A DNA stretch of 64,000 nucleotides from Clostridiales bacterium. GTDB lineage: Bacteria; Bacillota; Clostridia; Saccharofermentanales; Saccharofermentanaceae. Shown one piece after another: positions 18,360 through 27,869 of this stretch. The stretch is from the NCBI GenBank assembly GCA_017620475.1, contig JAFZQI010000045.1:1-64000 (forward strand), read 5' to 3'. Position numbers and translations under genes: made by a program. Position 1 is the first letter of the stretch. Each line of letters begins with the position of its first letter. The notes beneath the pieces are model-generated. The model saw only the letters and a program-made list of their open reading frames with translations. It did not search any database and was not told the origin of the DNA.

Positions 18360-20030
18360 ATGCTTAGTGATATTGAGATTGCAAGAAATGCCGACATGCT
18401 GCCTATCGAGAAGATCGCAGAAAAACTGGGGATCGCCAGAGACGATCTGGAATTCTACGGAAAATACAAGGCCAAACTGCCGCTGCGCATCCTGAAGGAC
18501 CGCAAAGACAAAAAGGACGGAAAGTTGGTGCTGGTCACGGCGATGAACCCGACCCCGGCCGGTGAAGGCAAAACAACGGTAAGTATCGGTCTCGCACAGG
18601 CTCTCAATAAATTGGATAAGAATGCTATGCTGGCTCTCCGCGAGCCCTCCCTCGGACCGGTCTTCGGTATCAAGGGCGGCGCGGCCGGCGGCGGATACTC
18701 TCAGGTCGTCCCGATGGACGATATTAATCTCCACTTTACAGGAGATCTCCACGCAATTACATCAGCTAACAATCTTCTGGCAGCGATGATCGACAATCAT
18801 CTCTATCAGGGCAACGAACTCCGTCTGGATAAAGAGCGCATTCTCTGGAAGCGATGCCTGGATATGAATGACCGTGCCCTCAGAAGCCTGAACCTGGGCG
18901 TAGGCGGTGGCGTTAACGGCGTTCCGAGAAACGAAGTATTCTCCATCACCGCTGCATCGGAAATCATGGCGATCCTGTGTCTTTCTTCGGATATGGAAGA
19001 CCTCAAGAAGCGCCTGGCAAACATCGCTATCGCTTATGATATGGACGGCAACATCGTTCGTGCCAGCGCACTGAAAGCCGAGGGCGCCATGAGCGTTCTT
19101 CTGAAGGATGCCATCTGTCCGAACCTGGTACAGTCTCTGGAGCATACCCCTGCACTCATCCACGGCGGTCCTTTTGCCAACATCGCGCATGGATGTAACA
19201 GTATCATCGCTACCAAGATGGCGCTGAAACTATCCGACATCGTCGTTACCGAGGCCGGCTTCGGTGCAGATCTGGGCGCCGAGAAATTCCTCGATATCAA
19301 GTGCAGAACCGCCGGCATCTGGCCGAACGCAGTCGTAATCGTTGCGACCGTCCGCTCGCTGAAATATAATGCCGGAATCCCGAAAGAAGAGCTCAATACT
19401 CCGAATGCAGAAGCGGTTGCAAAGGGGTTCCCGAACCTTGCTAAACACATCGAAAACATCCTGAGCTACGGTATCCCGTGCGTCGTTGCCAGCAATCAGT
19501 TCCTGACAGACACACCGGAAGAACTGGATACCCTGCGTCGTCTCTGCGAAGAGAAGGGCGCGAAGTTCGCTCCGGCTCAGATCTTTGCTAAGGGCGGTGA
19601 AGGCGGCATCGAGCTGGCTAACGCCGTTCTGGAAGCCATCGATACTCCTTCCGACGGTCCGCACTACATGTATGAACTGGATATGCCGGTGGAAAAGAAG
19701 ATCGAAGCGATCGCCAAGAATATCTATGGTGCCGCAAATGTGGAGATCCTGCCGGAAGCGATGAAGAAGATCGAAGACTTCACCAAGTCAGGTTTCGGCA
19801 ACACTCCTGTTTGTATTGCCAAGACACAGTACTCCCTGTCCGATGACCTGAAAGTCCTCGGCCGTCCGGAGAACTTTACGCTGACCGTAAGAGACATCTG
19901 GCTTTCCGCCGGTGCGGGATTCCTGGTTGCCCTTACCGGTGCCATCGTGACCATGCCCGGTCTTCCAAAGCATCCGGCCGCCATGGACATCGACATCGAT
20001 GCTGACGGCGTCATTGAAGGATTGTTCTGA
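18360..20030 (+). CDS. fhs: formate-tetrahydrofolate ligase
   Basis: It makes 10-formyl-THF from formate, THF and ATP for purine synthesis or acetogenic one-carbon flow. The 556-residue product is full length. It has the P-loop [18 protein letters not shown], the [14 protein letters not shown] motif and the [13 protein letters not shown] regions. A GAGG site lies about 8 nt before the ATG. The gene following it is 6 nt away, so they may share a transcript although the functions differ. Confidence 0.96.
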   Translation: MLSDIEIARNADMLPIEKIAEKLGIARDDLEFYGKYKAKLPLRILKDRKDKKDGKLVLVTAMNPTPAGEGKTTVSIGLAQALNKLDKNAMLALREPSLGPVFGIKGGAAGGGYSQVVPMDDINLHFTGDLHAITSANNLLAAMIDNHLYQGNELRLDKERILWKRCLDMNDRALRSLNLGVGGGVNGVPRNEVFSITAASEIMAILCLSSDMEDLKKRLANIAIAYDMDGNIVRASALKAEGAMSVLLKDAICPNLVQSLEHTPALIHGGPFANIAHGCNSIIATKMALKLSDIVVTEAGFGADLGAEKFLDIKCRTAGIWPNAVVIVATVRSLKYNAGIPKEELNTPNAEAVAKGFPNLAKHIENILSYGIPCVVASNQFLTDTPEELDTLRRLCEEKGAKFAPAQIFAKGGEGGIELANAVLEAIDTPSDGPHYMYELDMPVEKKIEAIAKNIYGAANVEILPEAMKKIEDFTKSGFGNTPVCIAKTQYSLSDDLKVLGRPENFTLTVRDIWLSAGAGFLVALTGAIVTMPGLPKHPAAMDIDIDADGVIEGLF

Positions 20031-20036
20031 TTTCCT

Positions 20037-21386
20037 ATGAAGAATCCGAAAAGCAATTATATCGGGGAAGCGCGGAGAATACGCCGTACCCGAATGATTA
20101 TCCGAGGGATCATAGCCGGTGCCGTGATCCTGGTCGTTGCTTTTGCCATTTTCTTTGCATACATCCTTCGTCTAAAAAGCGATATCGATACCGAGTTCTC
20201 CGGAACCACTTCCACCCGGGCATCATTTGTCCCCTCTTCGGAATCCTCACCGGGATCCGAAACAGAGGATCCGGAGCTCGGAGTCACCACAGAGTCCGGG
20301 GCGATCTCTTCGAATTCCGAGCCTTCCGAGAGTACGGATCCGCTTGAGAGCACTGATCCTTCAGAGACTTCCGAAACAGATGAAACCGAAGAGACGGAAG
20401 AATCCGTTGAAACCTCGACCGTGTACACATCCGAAGGAGACGATACAGACCCCTCTGATCCGGAGGATACGACCGCCACGACAACGATTTCTCTTCTTCC
20501 GGATGAGTGGATCGAACCGGAGCCGGTCCTTTTCCCGGAGAAATATCCGCTTCAGACAGTGACGCATGCGGAGCGTGACCAGTCTTTCGCTAATCTTAAG
20601 CATGCTGTCAAGAAATACATTGAGGAACACAGCGAAGTCAGGATCGGATTTTATTACATTAACCTCAACACCAGCGAAGCTTTCGGGTATAACGAGTCTT
20701 CTCCGTTCGTAGTCGGATCTTCGATCTACCTGCCGCTGACCATGATGTACTACGATGATGTCCGCGCCGGGAAGTACTCACCGGACATGGTGGTCCCCTT
20801 CCATCCTTCCTACGTACAGGAAGACACCGAAACTGCATTAGCGGAACTTCCTGACGAGAAACAGTTTTACATGTATCAGCTGGTCTATCTGGCGCTTCGA
20901 GATGGTGACAGTGTCGCTATGAACATGATCCTGGATCATATGGGAGATAAGGATGCTCTTTGGAAAAGACTTTCACAGATGACCTCCTGTATCGACTTTA
21001 CCTCCGTGCAGAACTATACGGATTTTCAGGGGATCCAGCAGAGCGGAGAACACCGGTCTTCTGCTTACGATCTGGCTTCGTATGCCCAGATGCTGTACTG
21101 GCGGTATATGTCCTACCCTTATGATTATCAGGACCTGATCAACGCTCTTTCGTCTTCCGACCAATCCTCGGGAGTAGCACGATATTTCCCTTCCGATTCT
21201 ATGGTCCTTCACAGAAGCGGAAGCAATTCCGAATTCAACAGCGAATCGGATGTTGCGATCATTCTTTCTTACGAGCCGGTCGTCATCTGCGTTACCGTGG
21301 AAGCTGCGACTCCCGAAGCCGCTAAGGAGATTCAGGCAGCTCTTGGGGCACTCGTTTATAATTTCATAAGTTACTGTCATGCTTAG
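20037..21386 (+). CDS. membrane-anchored beta-lactamase-fold protein, probably not a lactamase
   Basis: The 449-residue protein has a membrane helix at about 23-46, a Ser/Thr/Glu/Asp-rich linker (about 55-150) and a C-terminal class A serine-hydrolase-like domain (about 175-449). The domain order is recognisable: SSIYLPLTMMY where SxxK is expected, DGDSVAMNMILDHMG near the SDN region, and HRSGSN where KTG is expected. The Lys of SxxK is replaced by Leu and KTG by RSG, so hydrolysis is doubtful. It may bind wall or peptide ligands. Confidence 0.7.
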   Translation: MKNPKSNYIGEARRIRRTRMIIRGIIAGAVILVVAFAIFFAYILRLKSDIDTEFSGTTSTRASFVPSSESSPGSETEDPELGVTTESGAISSNSEPSESTDPLESTDPSETSETDETEETEESVETSTVYTSEGDDTDPSDPEDTTATTTISLLPDEWIEPEPVLFPEKYPLQTVTHAERDQSFANLKHAVKKYIEEHSEVRIGFYYINLNTSEAFGYNESSPFVVGSSIYLPLTMMYYDDVRAGKYSPDMVVPFHPSYVQEDTETALAELPDEKQFYMYQLVYLALRDGDSVAMNMILDHMGDKDALWKRLSQMTSCIDFTSVQNYTDFQGIQQSGEHRSSAYDLASYAQMLYWRYMSYPYDYQDLINALSSSDQSSGVARYFPSDSMVLHRSGSNSEFNSESDVAIILSYEPVVICVTVEAATPEAAKEIQAALGALVYNFISYCHA

Positions 21387-21394
21387 GCATTTTG

Positions 21395-21403
21395 TGTTAT
21401 AAT
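21395..21403 (+). promoter_or_regulatory. extended -10 promoter of the SRP RNA gene
   Basis: TGTTATAAT is a TGnTATAAT extended -10 box, with only a weak -35 candidate (TGTCAT, 17 nt upstream). Transcription would start close to the RNA's 5' end. Confidence 0.65.
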
Positions 21404-21417
21404 TTCTTCGTATTTTC

Positions 21418-21564
21418 GTCCCGGGTGGTCTACAGTTGGCGGTGGGTCTTGTGCGATGCGAGCCTGTGAACCCTGTCAGGTCCGGAAGGAAGCAGCAGTA
21501 AGCGGTCACTCGTATGTGCCGCAAGGGTGCTTGCCCCGACTGTAGTCCAGCCGGGACGATTTTT
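21418..21564 (+). ncRNA. ffs: signal recognition particle RNA (small bacterial type)
   Basis: The outer stem pairs GTCCCGG (21418-21424) with CCGGGAC (21551-21557), and an oligo-U run follows. The conserved Ffh-binding apical loop is present: CCTGTCAGGTCCGGAAGGAA with AGCAGCAGTAAGC. SRP RNA directs membrane protein insertion with Ffh. It precedes dnaX as in Bacillus, supporting the call. Exact ends are inferred from the stem. Confidence 0.92.
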
Positions 21565-21597
21565 TATCAGACCGCTATCGCGTGAAGGAGGAGTCCC

Positions 21598-23721
21598 ATG
21601 GAACACGTCGCACTATACAGACTATACCGGCCCATGAACTTTGACGATATCGTGGAGCAGCAGCATGCTGTATCTGCTTTGCGCCAGTCTGTTATCACGG
21701 GTAAAATCGGACATGCCTACCTGTTCTGCGGAACGAGAGGAACCGGAAAAACATCCATTGCCAAGGTCTTCTCCCGAGCCATCAACTGCCAGCACCCGGT
21801 AAACGGTAACCCCTGTAACGAATGCGAGATCTGCAAAGGCGTAATCGACGGGTCCCTTCTAGACGTCATCGAGATGGATGCCGCCAGCAATAACAGTGTA
21901 GACAACATCCGCCGCATCTGCGACGAGGTCATGTTCATGCCGGCGAGAGCGAAGTATAAAGTGTACATCATCGACGAGGTACATATGCTATCGACCGGTG
22001 CTTTTAACGCATTACTGAAGACGCTGGAAGAACCGCCGGCGCATGCGGTGTTCCTTCTGGCCACGACCGAGCCGCACCGTATTCCGGCCACGATCCTTTC
22101 CCGATGCCAGCGTTACGATTTCCGTCGTATCACGAATGAAAGCATCGTGAAAAGATTGTCCTTTATCGCCGAAAAACAGCATATTTCTATTGAACCTGAT
22201 GCGCTTTCGGCCATCGCCACCATCGGTGACGGTGCACTTCGTGACTCGGTTTCCCTTTTGGATCAGGTAAGTACCACATCGGAGGGAAAAACCATCACCC
22301 GTGACGACATCCTCCGGATCACCGGCATCGTTGATGAGGCCTTCCTTAACAAATTTGCAACCGTACTTCTTGAAGGCCGTGCCGCCGACCTGCTTCCGCT
22401 TTGCCGTGAACTGGCCATGGACGGACGGGATCTGATCCGTTTCACACTGGATCTGGCACAGTACTTCCGCAACATTCTGGTGACCCGGATCTCTCCTGCG
22501 CCCCAGACCCTGATCGAGTCCACATCCGCTTCTATTGCGGCGATGACCGCACTTGGTAAGCGCACGGATTCCACAGCGCTTCTGTTCTTTATTTCCAAAT
22601 TGTCTGAGCTTGCCGGAGAACTGAAGTGGTCTCCGGCTCCACGCACATCTTTCGAGATCATGATGCTGCGTCTGGCCGCTCGCGGAAATAAGATCGCTCC
22701 GCCTGTTGTAGCGGCACCTGCCCCTGCCCCTGTGGCTGCACCCGTAACAAATGAACCGGCTGCACCTGCGACACCTCCGGCACCGCCTGCGCTTGAAAAG
22801 CCCGCAATAGAAACTCCGAAGCCGGAGGCAGAAATCCCGGCGATCGCAACACCTAAGGTTGAATCTGAAAAGCCGGCAATTGCAACGCCTAAAGCGGAAC
22901 CGGAAAAACCGGCGATCATGATGCCGCCTCCGGTCCTGGACGACCTCAGCGTACCACCGCCGCCGCTGGATGACATCGAAGTCACAGCTCCGCCGGCAGA
23001 CGATATGCAGGTCCCCCCGCTTCCGGACGACCTTGATGCTCCGCCGCCACTGGATGACATCGAAGCCGGTCTTCCTCCTGTCGAGAAAAAGGAAGAACAT
23101 GCCCCCACTGCCGAGGAACTGGCTCACACCCAGCCTACCTCGCCGAACCTGCATAAGGCTTTCGCTTCCGAGCATGTAAGTCAGGGACAGAATACCAACC
23201 TGGCCAAGGCAGCAAGAGAACCCGACGTCCGTGTTCCCGAAATGCCAAGAGATATCCTGGTTCTGGACAATGAGACGGCACCCGTCGCACCTAAGACGCC
23301 GGTATCGAATCTCCAGCAGGTGATCCGTCATTCCGGCGGAGACGCATTTGAAGCAGCCCGCAAAGATTTCCTGGATTATCTGATGAAGGAACATACCTTT
23401 GAATACATGTACATGTGCGATTCCAAGATTGCCTGGCAGGATCAGACGGTATGGTGCATCATGCCGGACAGTTTTGCCACGACAATCGATGAGATCCGCA
23501 AGAATCCCATCATCATGACTCACCTTCTCAGCATCTGCCAGAAACACGAACCCTCACTGATCCACGCACATGTTGTCACACAGCACGACTACGACACTAA
23601 AGCGTCCACGGGCGATCTTGCCGGAATTACGCAGGGATCTGCACAGCCTGACTGGGTCAAAGCAATGGAGAAGGTCAGCGAGAAGAACGGAATTCCGATC
23701 ACACATGTCACGGACATGTAA
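21598..23721 (+). CDS. dnaX: DNA polymerase III subunit gamma/tau
   Basis: AAA+ clamp-loader subunit. The 707-residue product has Walker A GTRGTGKTS, a four-Cys zinc module (CQHPVNGNPCNECEIC), DEVHMLS and an SRC arginine-finger motif in the first 370 residues. Residues about 360-540 are a Pro/Ala-rich low-complexity linker with repeats of PxxAIATPK and PPPLDDIE type. A tau-like C-terminal domain follows. GGAGG precedes the ATG. No perfect A AAA AAG slippery site was found, so a separate gamma form is not predicted. Confidence 0.95.
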   Translation: MEHVALYRLYRPMNFDDIVEQQHAVSALRQSVITGKIGHAYLFCGTRGTGKTSIAKVFSRAINCQHPVNGNPCNECEICKGVIDGSLLDVIEMDAASNNSVDNIRRICDEVMFMPARAKYKVYIIDEVHMLSTGAFNALLKTLEEPPAHAVFLLATTEPHRIPATILSRCQRYDFRRITNESIVKRLSFIAEKQHISIEPDALSAIATIGDGALRDSVSLLDQVSTTSEGKTITRDDILRITGIVDEAFLNKFATVLLEGRAADLLPLCRELAMDGRDLIRFTLDLAQYFRNILVTRISPAPQTLIESTSASIAAMTALGKRTDSTALLFFISKLSELAGELKWSPAPRTSFEIMMLRLAARGNKIAPPVVAAPAPAPVAAPVTNEPAAPATPPAPPALEKPAIETPKPEAEIPAIATPKVESEKPAIATPKAEPEKPAIMMPPPVLDDLSVPPPPLDDIEVTAPPADDMQVPPLPDDLDAPPPLDDIEAGLPPVEKKEEHAPTAEELAHTQPTSPNLHKAFASEHVSQGQNTNLAKAAREPDVRVPEMPRDILVLDNETAPVAPKTPVSNLQQVIRHSGGDAFEAARKDFLDYLMKEHTFEYMYMCDSKIAWQDQTVWCIMPDSFATTIDEIRKNPIIMTHLLSICQKHEPSLIHAHVVTQHDYDTKASTGDLAGITQGSAQPDWVKAMEKVSEKNGIPITHVTDM

Positions 23722-23798
23722 TTTATGTCATAATAGAACGCATAAGCGAATAAACGAAGATAGTCTTTTCTTAAAAGAACATAAGGAGGAACAATAAA

Positions 23799-24140
23799 AT
23801 GCCAAAAGGATTTAAAGGTGGATTTGGAATGGGCGGCGGAAACATGGGTGCACTCATGCAGCAGGCTCAGAAGATGCAGCGCGATATCGAGGCCGCCAAA
23901 GCCGAGATCGACGCTCTTGAAGTGGATGCTACAGCCGGTGGCGGTGTGGTAAAGATCGTCATTTCCGGAACACACGAGATCAAGTCTTTGGAGATCGATC
24001 CTTCTGCAGTCGATCCGGAAGACGTTGAAATGCTTCAGGACATGATCGTTGCTGCTTATAACGAAGCTTCCAGAAAGCTCGCCGAGATCTCCGCAGAGAA
24101 GATGTCCAAGGCTACCGGCGGCGCCAAGCTCCCGTTCTGA
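23799..24140 (+). CDS. YbaB/EbfC family nucleoid-associated protein
   Basis: The 113-residue protein has the family features MQQAQKMQRDIEAAKAEI and VVKIVISGTHEIKSLEIDP. These small dimers bind DNA and sit between dnaX and recR in many bacteria, exactly as here. AAGGAGG lies 9 nt upstream of the ATG. The N-terminal PKGFKGGFGMGGGNMG segment is glycine-rich. Confidence 0.93.
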   Translation: MPKGFKGGFGMGGGNMGALMQQAQKMQRDIEAAKAEIDALEVDATAGGGVVKIVISGTHEIKSLEIDPSAVDPEDVEMLQDMIVAAYNEASRKLAEISAEKMSKATGGAKLPF

Positions 24141-24164
24141 TTCAGATAAAGAAGGAGAGGCACG

Positions 24165-24767
24165 ATGTCCAGATATTCTCCAAGCGTAGCAAAGCTGATC
24201 TCCGAACTCGGGAAACTCCCGGGCGTTGGACCAAAGTCGGCCCAGCGCCTGGCTTTTCACGTTCTTTCCATGCCTCAGGAAGAAGTCAAAAGTCTTTCTG
24301 AAGCTTTAATGGATGCCCGCACTTCTACACGTCTTTGCAAGGTGTGCCAGAACTTTACGGATCAGGAACTGTGCTCTATCTGCGGCGACCCGAAGCGGGA
24401 CCGCTCGACGATCTGTGTCGTTGAGAATCCCCGTGATGTGGCCACCATGGAACGCATGCGTGATTACAATGGCCTGTACCACGTTCTTCATGGTGTATAC
24501 TCTCCCCTAAACAATGTCGAACTCGACTCCATTAAAATCAAGGAACTGATCCAGAGGCTTCGCGAGAATCCGGACACAAAAGAAGTGATCATCGCGACGA
24601 ACCAGACAGCTGAGGGCGAAGCAACCGCCATGTATCTCGGCCGCCTCATTAAGCCGTCGGGAATCAAAGTGACCCGGATCGCTTCGGGACTTCCTATGGG
24701 TTCCGATTTGGAATACGCAGACGATGTCACCCTGTCCAAAGCCATGCAGGCGCGACACGAATTCTAA
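24165..24767 (+). CDS. recR: recombination mediator protein RecR
   Basis: RecR works with RecFO to load RecA at gaps. The 200-residue product has the helix-hairpin-helix KLPGVGPKSAQRLAFHVL, the zinc finger CKVCQNFTDQELCSIC, and the Toprim motif CVVENPRDV with GVYSPLNNV. The four zinc cysteines are present. GGAGAGG precedes the ATG, 24 nt after ybaB. Confidence 0.96.
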   Translation: MSRYSPSVAKLISELGKLPGVGPKSAQRLAFHVLSMPQEEVKSLSEALMDARTSTRLCKVCQNFTDQELCSICGDPKRDRSTICVVENPRDVATMERMRDYNGLYHVLHGVYSPLNNVELDSIKIKELIQRLRENPDTKEVIIATNQTAEGEATAMYLGRLIKPSGIKVTRIASGLPMGSDLEYADDVTLSKAMQARHEF

Positions 24768-24810
24768 TCGTTCATCGAAAATATGAATTTATACTCTGCC
24801 GGAAAAGGAC

Positions 24811-25104
24811 TTAGTCTTCGCTTGGCTTGAAGACTGTCTCACCCGGCATTACCATGCCCAGAGATTCTCTTGCCACTTCCTCGACATAATCATCCGAGCC
24901 GGCTTTTCTGGATCTCTCTGCGGCATCCGCATACTCCGCACTTGCCTGCTGTGCCGCCGCTTCCAGTTCCCTGGATCTCTTTTCCACGCGCGCACGCATC
25001 TCCTTTTCCTTGTTCAAACGCACTGCTACCAATGCAAATACGATAACAAAGAAAACGAAAAGAAGAACTTTTCCAACCGGAGATTTGATCTGTCTGTGCT
25101 TCAT
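24811..25104 (-). CDS. divIC: septum formation initiator, DivIC/FtsB family
   Basis: The 97-residue protein has one membrane helix (residues 10-28), a coiled coil (about 30-68) and the family C-terminal motif YVEEVARESLGMVMPGETVF. It is a bitopic divisome protein that partners FtsL and activates septal wall synthesis. The RqcP gene is next to it, as in Bacillus, so I prefer DivIC over FtsL. Confidence 0.85.
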   Translation of the reverse strand: MKHRQIKSPVGKVLLFVFFVIVFALVAVRLNKEKEMRARVEKRSRELEAAAQQASAEYADAAERSRKAGSDDYVEEVARESLGMVMPGETVFKPSED

Positions 25105-25206
25105 AGCGTCCTTCCGAATAAGACTGATTTCATACCCTATTTATCTCATAAAAAAGAACTTTTGTAAGCCGTGAAGCAATAATTGTAACGAAAATGTAAG
25201 CTATGC

Positions 25207-25464
25207 TTACTCGACTTCCTTGCCTTCAAGAAGCTCATACATTTCCGAAGCTTCCTCCTTGCGAACCGTCTCCTTGATAGACAGAACACGGAATCGTGTC
25301 ACTCCGTTACCGAAGCGGATCTGTACGATGTCGCCCACCTTCACTTCCGCTCCGGGCTTCACTACCTTGTCGTTGATCTCCACACGTCCTGCCGTGCAGA
25401 CCTCATTGGCCACAGTCCTTCTTTTGACCACACGGGACACTTTTAAATATTTATCTATGCGCAT
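25207..25464 (-). CDS. rqcP: S4-domain RNA-binding protein RqcP
   Basis: The 85-residue product is mainly an S4 domain: RIDKYLKVSRVVKRRTVANE then GRVEINDKVVKPGAEVKVGD. RqcP (formerly YabO) binds stalled 50S subunits with RqcH and supports alanine tailing of nascent chains. The ATG at 25464 is preceded by GAGA-rich sequence. It lies 102 nt upstream of divIC. Confidence 0.88.
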   Translation of the reverse strand: MRIDKYLKVSRVVKRRTVANEVCTAGRVEINDKVVKPGAEVKVGDIVQIRFGNGVTRFRVLSIKETVRKEEASEMYELLEGKEVE

Positions 25465-25537
25465 TTACTTTTCTCTCCTGTCTATCTATTCAATAACGCG
25501 GAATCCATTCGGGTTCTGATCCGGCGGTGCCGTCCAT

Positions 25538-25798
25538 TTATCCGATCATGCGGATCATAAAACGGTCAAACGGTACCTTGTCCGAGAACTGATCTTCAAA
25601 GAACGTTGTCTGGTGGAACTGCGCGAACTCACGTGTGTTCTTCGACAGCCAAAGCGGGAAAGGCACATTCATCTCCCGGCACAGCTGCACCAGCGCCTCA
25701 TCCAGTTCTTTTACAAAAGAAGCTTTCTCATTGGTATGGTCGACGACATGGATCTGCAAAACCACATTCATCTTGAAAGTCTTGCCTTCTAGCTTCAT
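25538..25798 (-). CDS. small protein of unknown function
   Basis: I do not recognise this 86-residue product. It has no signal peptide or membrane helix. The first half alternates charge (FKMNVVLQIHVVDHTNEKAS). The second half has a distinctive LWLSKNTREFAQFHQTTFF stretch and an FDRF near the end. Codon use looks like that of its neighbours. It has no close neighbour on its strand and is upstream of rqcP by 73 nt. Confidence 0.6.
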   Translation of the reverse strand: MKLEGKTFKMNVVLQIHVVDHTNEKASFVKELDEALVQLCREMNVPFPLWLSKNTREFAQFHQTTFFEDQFSDKVPFDRFMIRMIG

Positions 25799-25909
25799 CT
25801 TCTACTCTCCCGTGATCTCCGTTACTACGCTTATTATACTCTTTCCTCGCTATTCGTGGTATTCTGTAGTTAGAATGAGGGAAAATCGGACTTTTTATTG
25901 GGAGAGGAC

Positions 25910-26791
25910 ATGAAACACGTATATGATGTAAACGCAAAACGTGAAACCGTTTCCCGCACCTTGGATCGGCGGTACCCTATCTCGTACCCCCACCCGCGCA
26001 AGGTGCCGATTCAGCTGCTCCTTAAAGGGAACAGTGTCCGTATCCGCGTGTTCGTCCGCTACTCCTCAAAAATGTTCCGCTACTATCCCGGAACGAATAT
26101 CACATACGCAGACGTGGCTGAAGCCGGCATCCGCAGAAACTGGTCCGGCAAATATCCCATGAGCTGGCTCGAAGACGACGGCTATGAAATGTCCCGTGCC
26201 CACGCCAGTTACCGCGTACTTACGCAGGACAACAATCCTTCGGACGAGCAGATGCGTCCGGATCCCTCCTCTGCCCGTGTAACGCTGGAGTTCATCCGGT
26301 ACCAGACTCCGCAGGCCGTTAACGACTATCCCGGTCAGCGGTTCGTCAAAATCCGCCTTTCCTACAAGGAAAACCAGGCCGGCCATGTAACCAGTCCGAT
26401 CTGGCGCTGGGGCTGGGGCTTCCTCAAGAGTTTCCAGCCGGAAGCCCTTACCCTCAACTGGTCCAGAACGCAGCCCGGCAACGTGACGATCCGCCAGAGT
26501 AACGACCGTCATACGTTCCAGCAGGAATGCGCCCACGAATTCGGACATCTTCTCGGGCTCGGAGATGCATACGGCGCGGATTACCGCTTCTATTTTGAAG
26601 CGCCCGGCACCACGGACTTCATGATGAACCAGAACCGCCAGGTCAATCCCCAGGAACTGGAGATGGTCCTGACCGCTCACCAATTCAACCGGATGCAGTA
26701 TTTCCCCAAGCAATTTCACCTTGGCACGTTCTTCCGCGGCATGCGCCGTTACTACAAAGTAAACCATCCGCCGAAATCCAAGAAAAAATGA
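25910..26791 (+). CDS. metzincin-like zinc metalloprotease, no signal peptide
   Basis: The 293-residue protein has HExxH followed by an extended zinc site: His209-Glu210, His213 and Asp219 (AHEFGHLLGLGDAYG), and a later DFMM (236-239) that could be the Met-turn. Metzincins usually have His as the third ligand; Asp is found in some families. No signal peptide or membrane helix is seen, so a cytosolic or leaderless role is possible. ATG 25910 is chosen over the TTG at 25898 because GGAG lies 5 nt upstream. Confidence 0.7.
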   Translation: MKHVYDVNAKRETVSRTLDRRYPISYPHPRKVPIQLLLKGNSVRIRVFVRYSSKMFRYYPGTNITYADVAEAGIRRNWSGKYPMSWLEDDGYEMSRAHASYRVLTQDNNPSDEQMRPDPSSARVTLEFIRYQTPQAVNDYPGQRFVKIRLSYKENQAGHVTSPIWRWGWGFLKSFQPEALTLNWSRTQPGNVTIRQSNDRHTFQQECAHEFGHLLGLGDAYGADYRFYFEAPGTTDFMMNQNRQVNPQELEMVLTAHQFNRMQYFPKQFHLGTFFRGMRRYYKVNHPPKSKKK

Positions 26792-26850
26792 ACAACCTGT
26801 TAAATTTTCATTTTTCGTTCTGTTTTTGCGCACTTCAAAGGTCTTTGAGG

Positions 26851-26879
26851 TTGTCTGATGTTTGGTTTCGTTGTAGAAT
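26851..26879 (+). promoter_or_regulatory. probable promoter of the zinc-ribbon/HD gene
   Basis: TTGTCT (26851-26856), 17-nt spacer, TAGAAT (26874-26879), about 80 nt before the start codon at 26960. Confidence 0.55.
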
Positions 26880-26959
26880 AGTCACATAAACATCACGAAA
26901 GGAAACGTGAAAGATGTAAATCCTATACAAATAAAGGATCTGCATCAAAGGAGGTTCAT

Positions 26960-27769
26960 ATGAAAAAGTGTCCAGATTGTGGTATGACAATTGCGAATCA
27001 GGCGATTCGATGCCCGAAGTGTAAGTACGACTTTACAGATGGTCAGGGAAATGTTGCCGGTGCACCCGCAACTTCTTCCAGTAGCGGAACAGAAGTCAAG
27101 GGACGTTCTGCATCCGTTGGCGCAATCATGCCGATGATCATGGTAACTAAAGATAATGTTGATGAACTGTATAACGACCTCAAGTCCAAGATCATCAAGA
27201 GAAAGACAGAATTCGATCACTTCATCGATTTCCTCGAGAACCGCACATCCTGGCTGACGGCTCCGGCCGAGCTGGAAGGTCCTCTGGCATTCGAGAAGGG
27301 TCTTCTCATCCACTCCGTTGGTGTAGCGAAGCAGCTTCTGCGCATTAAGGATACCCTGATGCCGCAGCTCGATGACGAATCCGCAATCATCATGGCTCTT
27401 TTCCATGACGTAGGTAAAGTCGGTGTTGAGGGCAAGCCTCTGTTCCTCCTCGAGGAAAGATCCACCACTTCCACATTGGGTCTGTCGTTCGGTAAGACAC
27501 TTTCCGTTGCTCCGACCTACACGATCAACCCGAAGCTCGTTCACATGAGCGTAGGCGTAAGAAGCCTTTTCCTGGTCTCCCAGTACATGCTTCTGTCTGA
27601 TGACGAAGCACAGGCGATCAGCTATCAGGAAGATATGCAGCTTGTAGATGGCAAGGAGAATCCGTACACGATGATCCTGCAGACCGCCAACAAGTGGCAG
27701 ACCAAGATCTATGAGAATGAAGAAGTCGTTAAGCAGTACAACTTCTCATCATCAGTAGCGAAAGACTAA
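26960..27769 (+). CDS. zinc-ribbon protein with HD-type phosphohydrolase domain
   Basis: The 269-residue product starts with a two-CxxC zinc ribbon (CPDC at 4-7, CPKC at 18-21). The rest has an HD-like core: LLIHSVGVAKQLL supplying the first His, then MALFHDVGKVG with the HD pair. HD proteins cleave phosphate esters of nucleotides or nucleic acids with metal ions, so a nucleotide or RNA substrate is a guess. GGAGG lies upstream of the ATG, and a strong terminator follows. Confidence 0.75.
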   Translation: MKKCPDCGMTIANQAIRCPKCKYDFTDGQGNVAGAPATSSSSGTEVKGRSASVGAIMPMIMVTKDNVDELYNDLKSKIIKRKTEFDHFIDFLENRTSWLTAPAELEGPLAFEKGLLIHSVGVAKQLLRIKDTLMPQLDDESAIIMALFHDVGKVGVEGKPLFLLEERSTTSTLGLSFGKTLSVAPTYTINPKLVHMSVGVRSLFLVSQYMLLSDDEAQAISYQEDMQLVDGKENPYTMILQTANKWQTKIYENEEVVKQYNFSSSVAKD

Positions 27770-27800
27770 TATTACTTCAGTTTCTTTTTCCTTTCTTTTT

Positions 27801-27836
27801 CACCCCGGTGTTTCTCCTTTCTCACCGGGGTGTTTT
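27801..27836 (+). terminator. rho-independent terminator after the zinc-ribbon/HD gene
   Basis: Perfect arms CACCCCGGTG (27801-27810) and CACCGGGGTG (27823-27832) close a 12-nt loop and are followed by TTTT. Confidence 0.92.
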
Positions 27837-27869
27837 ATGTCTTCGCGAAAAGAACTGAATAAGCATAAG

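Noticed and set aside
23083-23098. An A-rich stretch in dnaX that might cause frameshifting to make gamma
   Set aside because: The run is GAAAAAG with only five A's in the needed frame, not A AAA AAG, and no stem follows clearly.
22012-23547. A 511-residue minus-strand reading frame inside dnaX
   Set aside because: Its composition mirrors the dnaX coding strand (Arg/Cys-rich), and dnaX itself has clear motifs.
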